This document shows positions 24,564 through 38,700 of a stretch of 64,000 bases of DNA, piece after piece. The translations under genes were made by a program, and so were the position numbers. Numbering within the stretch: position 1 is the first letter of the stretch; the number at the start of each line of letters is the position of its first letter. The notes beneath the pieces were generated by a model. The model was given only the letters and a program-made list of their open reading frames with translations. It searched no databases and was not told where the DNA came from. The stretch is from Vitis vinifera. Lineage: Eukaryota; Streptophyta; Magnoliopsida; Vitales; Vitaceae. Location: positions 19,998,001 to 20,062,000 of the forward strand of contig NC_081819.1 in the NCBI RefSeq assembly GCF_030704535.1, read 5' to 3'.

Positions 24564-27500
24564 TTCTGCTGCTAGGTATATGGAAATAGAGGGATTGCTT
24601 GTATCGGTGTTTGAAGTATTTGTATTGCCTGCAAAAGTGAAAAATTTGTGTTACATTTTATCTCTTTAAATCGAGAAAAATACTTCTAAATGGTTTTCAC
24701 TGGAAGCGAAAGGAAGCTGGAGATAGAGTTGGGGTTTGTGCCCATGGCTGAGCAGAGTTTGTGAAATCCTTATTCTATTCTTTTTTCTTTTTTTAATCGG
24801 AAATTGAATAAGGATATTCTTTAGATTTCATGAATTTGATTTCACAAATACAGGTATCAAGTAACCTAATCCAAGCCCCTTTCTTGAATGGCCTGCAGGT
24901 ATTAGTCTATTGGGGCCTTTCTTTGTTTTTATTTCTTGGTTTTTCTCCAGATTTGTATACTGGTACTATCTACATTGATGTCATTCACGTTAAATTCTTA
25001 TATTCTTTGATTGTGACTACTTAAGAAAATTTTCTATTTCCGGGATATTCGGGGATGGGCTCAGATTGCTATGGCTTCAAAGAATTGGTTTGTCTTGTTG
25101 GGAAGTTAGTGATAAACATCTGCCCCTCTTTCTCTTGCTTGGACCATTTATAATGACACTGTTTGTTGTTGTTGATCTTTATTGTATGTCTCTAGGTTAT
25201 AATGCCAATGACTTGGATTCAGATGATTCGAAGAGCTATGAAAATTAAAGAGAAAAATACTTTCCTGTCAAATTCCACAATGAGAAAGTGAGTTCAATTT
25301 GCTACCACTTCTTTCCTATTTGCAGAAGTGGCAAATCAATTTGTTTCATTTGATTGAAGACTTGTGAGCCTTATGCATTTTATAAACGAATTATGTTGGG
25401 TTACGCACTAATGCAAAAGCCTCTATACATGGAGCATTTGTCACACCCTATTCACTATAATTTTAAGCCGCACTTTCTCCACTTTATGTTTTTCCTTTTG
25501 GTCCGCATTTTATATGCTGTCTTCAATAATTTCCTACAATAATTGCCTCTTGAATATTGAACCGAAGTTCTACGCCCTTGGTACACTAGGACACTTTCAA
25601 TGGTCGAAAATGACAGTATTGGTCATTGAATCAGGAGGTCCTGTTGTATGTCAGTCTTGGTATTTAATGATATGCACAATATGCTATTGTAGAAGCATGC
25701 ATAGAGGGTTTAGAAATCTTATGGCGTGTTTGCATGCCAACTGTTTGATTTTATTGCACTGTTGGTTTGGTGGAACACCCATCAAATGATCAAAATCGCT
25801 TTCAGTAGGAGGATTCAGATTAATATTCTCATGCACCCCTTGATGCATAACAAGAGACGATTCACAGACTTTATTTGTTTTTATATTTATGAGGAGGTAT
25901 ATTTGGTGATGTGGTACTAAATTTGTGGTTAAAGTCTGACAACTGGCAAATGCTAATGTCTGGTCCCCTAACAATTCAACATTAATTAGTGAGTTTTGAA
26001 GAAAATACATACAGATATATGCACCTACTCGCTTTCTTGTTTGAACTCTAGTGAATGGTGGAGTAGGCACACATCACATCTCACTCCCTCCCCCTGTGTA
26101 TGATGGCAGGGGAAAGGATGCCACTGCCAATTGCCAACCTATGAGGCTCAAACGTCCTAATAAATTGTCCACTAAATTAAGCTAATCAACTTTCCAAGTT
26201 GACCTCCATTGGTTTATTCTATTGACTTATCAGTCAACAAAAAATCTGTACAGCTAGTTTCCTTCTGTTTATGAGTGCCTTTTTAACTAACTCACTGTTA
26301 TTAATGTATTGTTCTCTGCCTAGGAAAATACATGGGTTTTAGCACTTCATAATGCGTTTTGTTGACATAGCAGTGTTGAAAAGATCTGTCCTGAAATCGT
26401 TTTGATTCTAAAAATGGGTGATTGGGCCTCTCTTCTGGAGTAATGTTCTGTTGTCTCTTAAAATTTAAGCAGTAGTAGAAATATGGGGATTCAAACAAAA
26501 GGGTATCTAGGATCCGCCTAGATTACACTATACCAAAGAATTTGCACATTTTTTATCATAAAATATTTGCACTATCGCTCCACTAGATTGTCTATTTTAA
26601 TCTCCTCCCAAATCACAAAAAGCTTCAATAAGCATGAGGGGGAGAATAACTTGACCACCATGAGAAGATTGAAACCAAGATATGATTCGTCCACAGCCAG
26701 AGTTTATATTCATTTCTTATCATGGTTGATCTATAATTCAGATTGAAAATCTTAAACAAAAACATTATTGACTATTCTAGTTTGCATAATTTAATGATCT
26801 AGAGCTAGGTTTCCTACAGTGTGATGTAGCTCATTTTTGTTTCATATGCTTTTAGTCCCTTGAAAAGCATTTCTCCATTTGGAGATGGTGGCATGTGCTC
26901 TGTTTAGTAGATCTATGAAACTGTAACGAAGTTGTTCATCACCAACCATTTTTAATAAAGAAAGGAAAGAAAATTAGGAATGGAAAGAAAAGAGGGTTGG
27001 TGAACTTTAGGCATGCAAGTTGCAGGAGGTGTTCATTCATGATTAATTATTAATTCTTTCCTGAATCAAATCTTTGCACAGGATCAAGGGAATATGAGCT
27101 CATAGATTTTCCTTTTGTTTATCTATTTCCTCACACTTAATTTATGCTCCCAACATGTCCTAAAGTTCTCAACTACACAAAGATGAGTGCTTCTCTCAAG
27201 TAAGTGTCTCCTTTCTCTATTATTTGAACTCATGTATTTGTGTATATAAATGCTATAAAAATACTGTTTTTTTTTTTTTTTTAGGTTATGGATCATAGCA
27301 TTATTTGATACAAAATACTGAACCCAAGTTTTCTTTCTCTTTATTCTTTTTAATGTCCAAATCGATATTTCAGAGTCCTTATAGATCCAAATGTAGGACC
27401 AAGCATGCTTGGAAAAGTCTGCTGTTCAACCTTTTTCAGTCAAAGGCAGAAGTGGCATTGAAAAGGTGACCCCTCACCAACTTGTGGGTGACCAGAGGGC

Positions 27501-30299
27501 AGAGAGAACCCATAAAGAGGGCTTCTCAAAGGACCACGGATTTAAAGGTGAACAAATTCTTTGCTCTATCGTTCAAAGATTCAAATTTTGAAAAGAGAAA
27601 GAAAGAAAACAGGGAAAAAAGAAAAATGAAAAATGTCAAGAATCTTTAGACCTGACTTCCCCCACTCCCCCAACCAAAGCCAGTCAGAAAGTAATTTCCT
27701 GGTTAGATTATGGCATCGAATCCAATCACCGTTCGAGTTGTTTAAACCAAGTGGGTTAGGCAGTGACTGTCCCACTGAAAAAACCGAAATTTCACCTTCA
27801 TTCCCGTGTAATTGATTATCAAGTGTTGGTTTGGTTTGAGAATACATTTATGAACCGGCATCAATACACGAAAGATGCGGATAATACCCATTTGCAGATT
27901 GGACATATAATAATCTATGTTGTTGGGTTGTCTTGTGACTTGTTGTCTAGGGTCATGGGAAGAATTATATATATATGGCACCATGAGAAGCTTCTGGGAA
28001 GTTTTGCTGGCTTTCCAAGGAGACAACAACAACAAAGACAGGTATATTTGATTTGCATATGGTCTTCACTTTATAGTATTCAAAGGGCTTGTGGGAGATA
28101 TGGATTTTACTTTATTGATTTATTCATGTCCATCTCTCAATCATGCTTAAAGATTTCATTTGTTTACTAATTAAAAAATGCGTCAACCTTTTAAGGTTCT
28201 TTCTAGTAGTTGAAAGTAGATGGCTGTGTTTAATTAACTAACAAGAGAAAAAACTCTGCTTGGCTTCCCGGAAACTCATCACCTCACCTTAGCCTATGGG
28301 GTGGGAGACCATAGTTTGTATCATTCATGGATAGTGATTGGATTACCAGATTATATGTATGAGTTCTAATTCCTTTTCTCGCCGTGTACTATGGTTGAAC
28401 TCATTTTCTTCACGTGGAAGGAAAGTGAGAGAAAATTTGTTCTTGGTATAGCAAGTGCATTATTGAATTGGTTTTTAGTGTTTATTAGGGTTGGTGAAAC
28501 AGTGATTCGTGTGTACATGTATATCGTCATGAAAACGAATATGGTTGACGAATTGGTGAGATAAAATCTCCCTATCATATTAATCAAATCATCCCACACG
28601 TGCGCTTAGAAAATACCCATCCCTAGTCGTTTCTGGTTTTTTTTTTTAATAAAAGGTTTCACTAAATATAAAATAATTTATATAAAATTTTTATAGTATT
28701 AATATTATTCCTATAAATTTTAAAATTTTGGATTTTTTTCAAGTCAAAAAGCAATGATTATTGTGTAATAATAAAAAATTAGAAAAAAAAAAACACGAAG
28801 AAAAATTACTCCTATTGACCCAGTCACCCAGGTCAAGTGTCGTCCTCGGTAATTGGAATGGAAAAGGAAAAAGTGAAATTGAGAGCATTGATGTATAATA
28901 TAATAATAATAAAATAGAGATATATTTGTCTGCTGTGGATTTGAAGCAGCAAAATCAACGGCGAGGGATAACTGAAGGAGCAACGTCACCGTACGAGCCT
29001 ACATCCAGTGCAGACAGACATACAGCTTAAAAGTGTAGGACCCTTCGTTCTGCTTTTTCTTTACGCCATCTTATGATCATACCATGTGTGTTGTCTGATC
29101 CTAATTTCCCCATTTTACCCCTTCCTACTTATTCCTCAAATTTTTATGAAAAAAAAATTGTCTTTTAAGTCATTAAATTATTTTATTTGAACCCTTTGTT
29201 TGTTGAAAATGGCTTTTTTTTTTTTACAATATTTTGTTTATTTATTTAAGTATGATTAAGAAAAAAGATTATTCAAACATAGAAACTTATTACTTGACTT
29301 GGATAAAAAAAATTATAGCTTAATTTATCTATAAGCAGTGCGAGTCTATTTTTAAAATATTTTTATTAAAGATAAAAATAAATAAGGTATTTTAAATTAA
29401 TTGAGAATTGTAGGCTTCGTAATTAAAAATGATATAAAAGACATAAATGGGGGATAAAGGGAGGGTAGAATAGGAAATATAGGAGAGGCAGTGGAGAAAT
29501 GTGTACCGTGAAAAGCGCTGTCACACAAAAATTAACCCTGTATGAACGCCGCGTGTACAGATGCGAAATAAATAGCTTTGGTACGCGGGTAGGAGGAGTT
29601 GTCACCATCATGTCCACACTCAGCATGTACCGCCACGTGGCATCCCCTCAATAACCCTTCATTTGTTGTTATTCACCCTCCGTCTCTCCCATACTCCCCA
29701 AAATCAGTGTATGCGCCATGAGTGCATGGGCCTCCTGTGCACCCACCCTTATGACCCGACAACATCCAGCCACAGGACCCCCACGTGTCGAATTCACACA
29801 CATGTAATTTACTCCTCCATGTTAATTTGTCTCTCCCTCTCCATCACGCGCTTGCTCCCCCGTCCGCGCGTCCCTCCCTACTCTTGTACTTTATTATTTG
29901 TATTGGTTTTTGGTAATTGGGTCGAATTTCCTTAAACCTCCGTCCTTGTGTGCGAGAAATACTTGCCTTGTCCGTCAAGCTTAAGTTTAAAACTATTATT
30001 GATTTATAATAAATTTTTAATTAAAATATTATTGATAAAAGCATTTTCGCAAAATATTTCTTACGTCAAACTTAAAAATAAAAACAAGTGAGGGAGTGAT
30101 TAGTTGAAAGTAAAAACAAAATGTAGAATTTTTTTAAGAAATAAAGAAATTCAACCCCTAATAAATACAACAGACAAGATGCAGAAAAAAGTGTACAATA
30201 ATTGTGGGAGTCACTCTCCACTAAATGAATATGGGAGTACGGTCGGGTCTGAAGACATAGTAAACGTAAGCAAGACAGAGCCTAGGAGCACATGATCTC
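24564..30299. other. Gene-free spacer between eL40 pseudogene and CYP78A
   Basis: No ORF has recognisable domains. The short reading frames at 24830, 25354, 25684, 27409 and 27763 look random. Poly-T runs occur near 27268 and 28638. G-box-type motifs GCCACGTGGC (29632) and CCACGTGTC (29781) lie about 0.8-0.9 kb upstream of the P450 ATG and may be distal elements of that gene. Confidence 0.45.
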
Positions 30300-30470
30300 A
30301 TCTGATTGGCTCGTCCAATCCACGCGCCGTACTGTCTCTCACTCACACCTTTCCCACCATTCCTCTTGCTTTCGTGACGGCGCAGCATAGTTTTTTTCTC
30401 TTTATTATTTCCATATATATTTTCAGTTATACGGTCCTACTTCTCGGTATAACGGTTATTTTTAAGCTTC

Positions 30471-30481
30471 ACTATATAAAC
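30471..30481 (+). promoter_or_regulatory. TATA box of the CYP78A gene
   Basis: TATATAAA at 30473-30480 lies about 83-90 bp before the ATG at 30563. It is followed by a CT-rich leader including a TTC/TTCT run, as in many plant 5' untranslated regions. CCAAT-type motifs occur upstream near 30307 and 30315. Confidence 0.75.
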
Positions 30482-30562
30482 CCTTACTCCCTCCCTAGTT
30501 TTTGCCCCAAAAGCAAAGCCTCCTCTTCTTCTTCTTCTAGCGTGACTGTGCTGCAACCCATC

Positions 30563-32260
30563 ATGGGAACACATGTTGAAAGCTTTTGGATCTTCGCTTT
30601 GGTTTCCAAATGCGAAGCTCTTTCTCTGGCCAGCATTGCATGGGTCGTTTTCTTTGCTTGGTTTCTGCTGAGCATGATTTTTTGGGCTTACCCTGGTGGC
30701 CCCGCTTGGGGGAAGTACAGGTGGAGGAAAGCTTCTCCGTCGGCTTCCATGGGTAAGCCGATACCGGGTCCGAGAGGTTTTCCGGTGGTTGGGAGTATGA
30801 AGCTTATGGCCAGCCTTGCCCACCACCGGATTGCTGCGGCGGCGGAGGCCTGTGGAGCCAAGCGGCTTATGGCTTTCAGCCTGGGCGAGACTCGGGTTAT
30901 CGTTACCTGCAATCCTGATGTTGCGAAAGACATTCTGAACAGCTCCGTGTTTGCTGATCGTCCGGTGAAGGAGTCGGCTTACAGTCTGATGTTCAACAGA
31001 GCAATTGGGTTCGCTGCCTACGGAGTTTACTGGCGAACCCTCCGGAGGATCGCTGCCACGCATCTCTTCTGCCCGAAACAGATCAAAGCCTCGGAGGCTC
31101 AGCGAGCGGAGATCGCCGCTGAAATGGCGGCAATGTTTGGAGAAAACACAGAGCCTTTCCGCGTCCGAGACGTCCTGAAACGGGCTTCACTCAGCAGCAT
31201 GATGTGCTCTGTTTTTGGACGAAAATACCAGCTCGATTCCTCCAACAACGAAGCTCACGAACTCAGGACTCTTGTCGAAGAAGGCTACGACCTCTTGGGC
31301 ACTCTCAACTGGTCCGACCACCTTCCCTTTCTCGGAGACTTTGACCCACAAAAGATCCGCATGAGATGCTCCAACCTTGTCCCCAAAGTCAACCGCTTCG
31401 TTACCAGAATCATCGCTGAACACCGTGCCCGAACCACTGAAAAAATCCGAGATTTCGTCGATGTTTTGCTCTCCCTTCAAGGGCCTGATAAATTATCCGA
31501 CTCCGATATGATCGCCGTCCTTTGGGTAAGCAAGTACTTCAATACAATTATCTTTTCTTAATCCTGAATTAACACATAATTAAATGAGACTGATGGTAAT
31601 TTAACTCTTGTTTTGTTCTAGGAAATGATATTTAGGGGGACTGATACAGTGGCGGTTTTGATCGAGTGGATACTCGCGAGGTTGGTGCTCCACCCCGACG
31701 TCCAATCACGAGTCCACGACGAGCTCGACAGGGTCGTCGGAGAGTCACGCGCTGTCGCCGAGTCTGATATCACGGCCATGGAGTACCTCCCCGCGGTGGT
31801 GAAAGAGGTTATCAGGCTGCACCCTCCTGGTCCACTCCTCTCGTGGGCTCGATTGGCTACAACTGATACAACCGTTGATGGGCATCACGTGCCAGCTGGG
31901 ACTACAGCCATGGTCAATATGTGGGCCATCACCCGGGACCCGAACGTGTGGTCAGACCCACTCGAATTTAAGCCCGATAGGTTCTCTGGAATGGGAGCTG
32001 ACACCGATATATCTGTATTCGGTTCTGATCTTCGACTCGCCCCGTTTGGGTCGGGCCGCAGGGTCTGCCCTGGAAAGACTCTTGGGTTGACCACGGTTAC
32101 CTTTTGGGTAGCCTCGCTTTTGCACGAGTTTGAATGGAAGCCGTTGGATGGGAATAATAACGTTGACCTGTCGGAAGTTCTGAAGCTGTCGTGTGAGATG
32201 GAGAAGCCCCTCACCGTCAAAGTGCACCGTAGGCGTAGTACTAGTACCTCATCCCCATAA
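30563..32260 (+). CDS. CYP78A: Cytochrome P450, CYP78A family (2 exons)
   Basis: The exons are 30563-31525 and 31622-32260, with a phase-0 intron at TGG|GTAAG ... CTAG|GAAATG, giving 533 residues, the normal CYP78A length. An N-terminal membrane anchor (about 20-43) is followed by the proline hinge [12 protein letters not shown]. The I-helix motif FRGTDT sits at 325-330, ExxR (EVIR) at 383-386, PDRF at 439-442 and the haem loop [10 protein letters not shown] at 463-472, with Cys470 as the iron ligand. CYP78A features include [12 protein letters not shown] near the N terminus and [11 protein letters not shown]. By memory it is closest to the CYP78A6/A8/A9 group rather than to KLUH (CYP78A5). 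CYP78A enzymes sit in the ER and promote organ and seed growth, and their substrate is not settled. The ATG at 30563 is used because the frame upstream has no other ATG and crosses the TATA box. The gene looks fully intact. Confidence 0.95.
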
Positions 32261-35077
32261 ATAAATAAATAAATAAAAATCAAATAGCCCAAAAACTATA
32301 AGAAAAAAGAATGAAAAAAGAAGTAAAACTTGTGCAGGAGTTGTTAAATCTCAACCGTTTATCTACCCTCTATATATATCCCGTGTTGCTCTGCTTGGGC
32401 TCTGTTTGGGTGTCATGTTTTTGTTTTTTGTTTTTGACAAGTTTAGAATCAAGGCCTTTTATTTTATTGAACTTCCTAAACCGTTGTATATATTCGGAGT
32501 GAAGTAATACCATCAAGGGCAAGTTCCAAGTTTCTATCTTCTTATTTTCCTAGCTTGCATATCTTGTATGAAAACTTTCCCACATTATGTCACATCAATT
32601 CAAACCTAATTAAAAATTCATCATTTCACAGAAGACAAACCATCGCACTTTAGTCCAATTTTATCATTCGAAATTATCGACCTATACTAAATATTCTAGT
32701 TTAGGTTTAGGTTTAGGTTTGAAACATTGTAGTAAAAAATTCCCTTAGCATCCATAAAAGTAGTGTTTGGTGTATAACATTGTAGTAACAAGTAACAACC
32801 TCTTTTTGGGATTTTGAGCCCATGATGGGACCATGATCCTTATTGTACACGTGTTTAGCCAAAATTTAGAAAGTTGTGATCATGAGCAACTCAACTCAAA
32901 GCCTCCAATGCATCATGGATCCTACAAGTTGTAGGATTGAGTTCGATGGGTCCCCAAGCCCGGGACGGCTTTCCTTATATATATACAAGCGGTTTCCTCT
33001 TGCCTCTCCTTTTATATATCATATTTTGCTCCAACATTTTTGGAAACTATAGCCCAAACAACATCCCAATATGGTGGATATTTCACTTCCTGTGGGAGAC
33101 GTTGATGTTTTCCGTTTCCTTGATATTCTCTCATTGTCCGTAATAAAAATCTTCTTAGGCTTGTAGTCAATTAAATCATTTGTATTGAGTTCGTAATTGA
33201 CAAGAAAAGAAAGGAAGAGTTTTCACCCTTATTATCTTTTTTATTTTTCTTTTAATGGTAGATTTTTGAGTGTCGGTATTACATGCACGTATGAATAATA
33301 TTTATTGTTGAATCGTATTAAAATCTTATATTTTTTTATTTTTTATTTATACTCTTTAAATCATATTAAAATTTTGTTTTATTTATTTATTTATTTTTAT
33401 TTATACTTGTATACTGCTTGTTAATGGTTTGAAAAATGGGTTAATTTATTTGAACATCTTACCAAGTTAAGAGTATTGAAGAAGAAATTATTGATTAATG
33501 CTTTCATTTTAATATAATCTTTTCTCTTTCCCTTTTCCTCCAAAAAAAAAAAATGTTTCTAAAATTGGAACATTTCAAAGTATATATATACATATGTATA
33601 CTCATTTAAGAGTACTTTGTTAAGTCATGCCCAAAAAAATGTCACTTGCCACTGTTAAAAGGGTTCATTTATAACATAGAACCAAACTTCATGACACTAA
33701 GCTATATACAATACTCAATAATCTGCAAATCATGCATTGAAATTAAATAATTCCGAAAAAAAAAACCCGAATGTACAGTCATGGAATGTGATAGATTTGT
33801 CGTGTCGAAACCTAATTCAAATTGCTAATAGCTAATTGCTAATTACAACATCGTGATTGCGTCAACCATTGATAAGCATATGTCATGGTGATTACCAATG
33901 GTTATTAGGCTGAATAATAAGATATAAAGTTGGTCCCTTGTCAATTATTATTTTTTCCTTTCCATATGATTGGTTTTTCAAGTCCCCTAACAGCACAGCT
34001 TATTTTTTAATTGATCTGCCGCGTCATTACGTTGGTTTTCTTGCCTGATTGTAAGGAACATTTAGACTAATCAGTAAGTAATTCAAGTCCATCCACTAAG
34101 AGCTTTCAACACATAAAAATATGTCAAATCTTATCTAGCTATTTTTGGTTTTCTAATCATTTAGTGACACAAAGTTTGTACCCAGTCAAGTTGTGGACAT
34201 GGACATATGACAAGACGAGTAGAGCAGCATCTGCATTATCAGAAGAGTTTAAGATTAGTCTTATTGTTAACAACTGGTGTCCCATGGAGATGCCCCCCCT
34301 TGATCGAAGAGAAACTCCGACAAACTCCGAAAATTTAATGGCGAAATGAACTAAACCTTAGGCATACCATGCTGATAAGTTGCTGTCACCCGTTTGGCTG
34401 ATGCATTTAAGACAGTTGGAAGGAACACATGGAGCCATTGACAATGATCTAATAAACAATTTGAGCCTTCCTCTTAATTTTATTGATTGAGACCTCTCAC
34501 CGGTTCAATAAGTAGAATATTTTTTGTAGTAGATACTGTCCATCAAGGCAGCGAGAGGTGTCTCTAGGGCATGCCCTATAACCCAGGACATGGATCGCGA
34601 CCCTAAAAGTAATATAAGAGCAACCAAACAAGGAAGATGACTTCCCATGTTTGGATAAGGAACAATGAAGTTCAAAACGTGATGGTAGCTATATACTTGA
34701 TGTCCATTCCAATCTGATAACTCAATTGTATAATTAATTTATTGTTTAGACTAATACTTATTTAATGTGCAGTTGTTGTGGTTACCATTGCACGATATTT
34801 CTCAATACCCACTTGCTAATATTATATGAGGAGCACTTAGGATAATTAATTTAACCATATAGTTTATTTTTGGTTAATAATAAGATTATGGTGCATGACA
34901 ACTATACTTGTTCTTGGTGCATGACAACCATTCTTTGGGGGTTCTTGGACAAGGACCACAAGAGGGAATTGATGGGGGTAGTGTTCGATCTCAATCAAGA
35001 AGTTAGTGAATTTTCTTATACTTAATTTATTTTTTGTCAAGTACATTTGGTGCGTAGTGAACAATATGAACTTAATT
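32261..35077. other. 3' flank of CYP78A and gene-free spacer
   Basis: No gene was seen. A few GTTTAG repeats at about 32699-32720 resemble degenerate telomere-type sequence. The remainder is AT-rich with homopolymers and no protein-like ORF. Confidence 0.45.
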
Positions 35078-35133
35078 AACCTAGCCAGTACTGTGCATGT
35101 TCATGAACCTAGCCAGTACTGTACATGTACATG
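35078..35133. repeat. 28-bp tandem duplication
   Basis: AACCTAGCCAGTACTGTGCA at 35078 is repeated from 35106 with two substitutions in 28 bp. It is a recent local duplication. Confidence 0.8.
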
Positions 35134-35150
35134 AATACATCGATACATTG

Positions 35151-35169
35151 AGAGAGAGAGAGAGAGAGG
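35151..35169. repeat. (AG)n microsatellite
   Basis: Nine AG dinucleotides in a row. Confidence 0.85.
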
Positions 35170-35195
35170 GAGCGCGTGAAAGTACACCTCATTCA

Positions 35196-35745
35196 GGTGC
35201 ATAAAGCCCTAGAAAACCCTAGCAACTTGGAGTTGTGCCATTGTGAAGATATATGTAATGGGGTTTATATATATATATATATACCTATTGTGATTGCTTC
35301 AAAGCCCTAGAAAAACCCTAGCAACATGGGGATAGCCATTATGATATATCTGATGGAGTTCATGAGTTTCCAATTTATACATATACGTTCAACATGGGGG
35401 ATGAGCCATTATAGAGATAAATCTTTAATGGGTTTTTTTTTTTTAACACCTATTGGGATGGATTCAAAACCCTAGCAACATGGGGATGAGCCACTATGGA
35501 GGGATATATTCGATGGGGTTAATTAATTAATGAGTTTCAAAATTACATTTCCACCTATACATTGTAATTGCTTCAAGACCCTAGGAACATGGAGTGAGCC
35601 ATGATGATGAAGAAGTACATTTGATGGGGTTCATAACTTCCCAACAAAGAAAATTTCACCTCATATATGATTCTTCCAAAAACCCTAGAAAAACCCTAAA
35701 AACATGGGGATGCATATGATCCATGATAATGGAGTTCAAAGAAAT
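35196..35745. repeat. Degenerate tandem repeat with telo-box motifs, about six units
   Basis: A unit of about 80-110 bp recurs roughly six times. The pattern is: AAACCCTAG with AAAACCCTAGCAAC, then ACATGGGGATGAGCCATTAT, then GATATAT..GATGGGGTT, then GAGTTTC and CACCTATTGTGATTGCTTC. Units begin near 35196, 35300, 35385, 35463, 35572 and 35676. AAACCCTA is the plant telo-box. Units differ by indels and substitutions, so the array is old. No ORF runs through it. Confidence 0.7.
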
Positions 35746-38700
35746 AATTAAGCAAGAAAAAACATGTTACTTACCGATATTATCATGTCCATAGAGCAAC
35801 CAATGAGACTCATTTTCATAGCCCTAGTCATAATTTAGAAGATAAGGATGTTGAATGAATAGAGGCTAGCTCCCAAATGAATCTATTATGAAGGGCATGT
35901 TACATACTTTCCAATCTGTCTAGTTGGTGAAGTTGCTTATTCATCATATCTAATCTGCCTCCAATTCATAGCCATGGCATATCCCAGAAATCCCGCACCT
36001 TCGGACTTACATGCCATGCAGTCCAAAAGAACCTTATCATCTTGGCCATGCAATTTAGTTTTACCAAGCCTAAGAAAGATAGATCCAATGCCTAAGCTGA
36101 CCCTACTACACAGTCTTCTTCGTCGTGTTTCCGGAAGATTAACGTCGAATTATTTTTAGGGTAAACCTAGAAATTAGTTCAAACCCGGAAACATGTAAGC
36201 ATCAAAGTTCTAATACCATGTTAAACTACTCCTAAATTTAGATATTCAAATTAATGGTAGATGTCAAGCTAGTTAATATTAGATGAATTAAATTCTACGT
36301 ATGCATGTATGAGTGTTCAGGGATTTCATATATTTGTTGATATTGATTTTCTTTAATTATAAAAAATTAAGTGATGTAATGGGTGGTTACATGCATGAAA
36401 GAATATTATTCAAAAAAAAAAAAAAAAAAATCCAATAAGAAGCCAAAAAATCAACTAATCTTCCAACTTCAAATTCAAGTTTATTTCTATTCATCTTAAT
36501 AATTATTTTATACTTTAATCACATTATTTATATATCGGTAACAATTCAAGTCTATTTCTATTCTTGATAATTATTTTGCTCTTCATATTTTTATTTTGCA
36601 TGTGTTTACGTAAGATCTTCGATCAAGGAATTTAATTTGGACTAATTTTGGTGGGTGTTATTCATTTAATTAATTAATTAAAATTAAAATTTTAGTCAAA
36701 ATTTCTTTTTGATTGAAGTAATTTGATGAAGTTACTGCATGGACCCCTGAACTGGTGGATACAAGATATTATGATTGCAATCACATGGCAGAACAGTCTT
36801 CTAATCAATATGCTTTTTGATTATGCATTGAGAGACAGTTTACTTGAACTTTGATTATATATTTGGCGACAAATTATTGTTGCTTTAAAAGTAGAAAAAA
36901 AAAAAATTCAAAAGTAGAATAATGAGAAGCAATAAACAGATAATTTTTATGATTACATATTAAATACTTCCAAAATTTGCCTAAATTTTTGCATTATGTT
37001 TCCTGCAACCCCACAAAAAACAATTGAAAAGAATGCCCTATTTAATCATTGTTAATAAAGACAACTCAATATCTTCAACCAAATCAACTCACTTTTGAAT
37101 TTTTTCTTTTTATCAACTTATGTTGTTATCATAACCAATGCCTTTAGAATCCAAGTCTGGTTCAACATGACTTTTTAAACATATCATTTATATTATTAAA
37201 ATAAAAAATATATAAATAATTTTAAAATTTAATAATATTTCATTTTTTTTTATTTTTAATATCATCAAATTAAGTTAGATAAATTCAAAATTTTAATTTA
37301 TGCTATCCCACATCCCAATGAGTAAAAGTTGTGAGCTCCTTACAGACCATAGAAGGCTTTAAGACTATCCCACTTATAAATAAATTATGGGATCTTTTAA
37401 GGTTTGCAAAGCAAATAAAGGCATTGAAGATTGACCAGAGAGAAGGGGCTTGGGTCGAAAATTTGTGCGGCCCAATAGCCTCAATTCATACAAGGATATA
37501 GGGCAATGGATAGTGGCCCAAAGAGGAGGAACACGGGCCCAAAATCATTGCAGCCCAATAACCCACTAGAGATAAGAGCTAAGATAGTGGCAAACCCCCA
37601 AGCCTTCCATGGGTCCCATCAATGTCAATAAGTACGAAGGTTTGTAGTAATGTGAACATAACATCCTAAGCATAAATTTTATATATTATTAAAATTAATC
37701 ATAAAATATTTAAAAAAATATATAAATAATTAAACATTTTAAAATATTTTATCTTTTGTCCTTATTATTAAAAAATAAATTATTATAGGAATAAAGGGTA
37801 AATCTATTAATATATTTTATTTTATTCTATGTTTGAATAGCTGCCTTTACTCATTATACATCCTCATATATAACAACCATGTATGAACCCTACTCAAATT
37901 ACCTTTCACTTTAGCTTGGGCAGACCCTAAAGACATCTACATATCTTCAAAAATTGATAGAAATCCTTAAAGTTGTGTGAAGGATTTTAAAGAATTCTAT
38001 ATATCTCCTATACAAAGCATTTTAGAAGTATAGGAACCATAAGAGTCCCACATGTGTCTAAATAGGACGAGTCTCTAGCAAGACTCGAAATGTTGTTTAT
38101 TCATCCGTAACTTCTATGACATTGCTTGTGATGTGCTTCATGATTGATTAGTATAGTTTGGAGGTGACACAAAGTGTACGTTCATTTGTAAGATTGCCAA
38201 CAACTCTTTTTACCTTTACAAAATATTCTACCATCATTAATGAGTTTTTCTTGATTGATTGATTGGAGTTGGATACATAATTGTAACACTCTTGCCTTTG
38301 ATTGAGAAGTAAAGAGTTTCTCTAGTGTAAACCATACTTTGGAATAACTAATCACTTGGGTGAGTACTCCTTCAAAAGTTGAGGATAATAACCAACTCAA
38401 CAAGAGTTGGTCTTGTTGGTGCCATAACATATATTTTTTATTTATGATTTTGCAAGAATCAAGATCTTAGATCTTCGTTAATGAACTTAAGAGGGCATTT
38501 GCTTATGCCATCAATGATATTGAGATCAAATAGTTATCTTGATCTAATTTAGTCGATAGTGTAGTTGAATAAGTTAGAGAATGGGGATGTAGAATTCATC
38601 AACTTTTGTGTAGGGGTTGACGAACTTGAACTTGGCATACTCAATGTTGTTATGACTCTAATACCATGTTAGAATGTCTGCAAACTTGTATTTGATGTTG

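Noticed and set aside
30374-30562. In-frame extension upstream of the CYP78A start
   Set aside because: It begins with a GTG rather than an ATG, crosses the TATA box at 30473, and the true family N terminus starts at the ATG at 30563.
30437-31063. 208-codon antisense ORF opposite CYP78A
   Set aside because: It is a shadow of the GC-rich sense exon. The sense frame has full P450 motifs.
32699-32721. Interstitial telomere repeat
   Set aside because: Only about three TTTAGG units and not the TTTAGGG plant telomere unit. Too short to claim.
35974-36159. 61-codon ORF as a possible small peptide gene
   Set aside because: Checked against DVL/ROT4, CLE and RALF-type features; none seen and no signal peptide.
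36205-36240. Second TAATACCATGTTA motif as an LTR junction
   Set aside because: Only about 13 bp match and no LTR-like sequence or partner follows, so it was not called.
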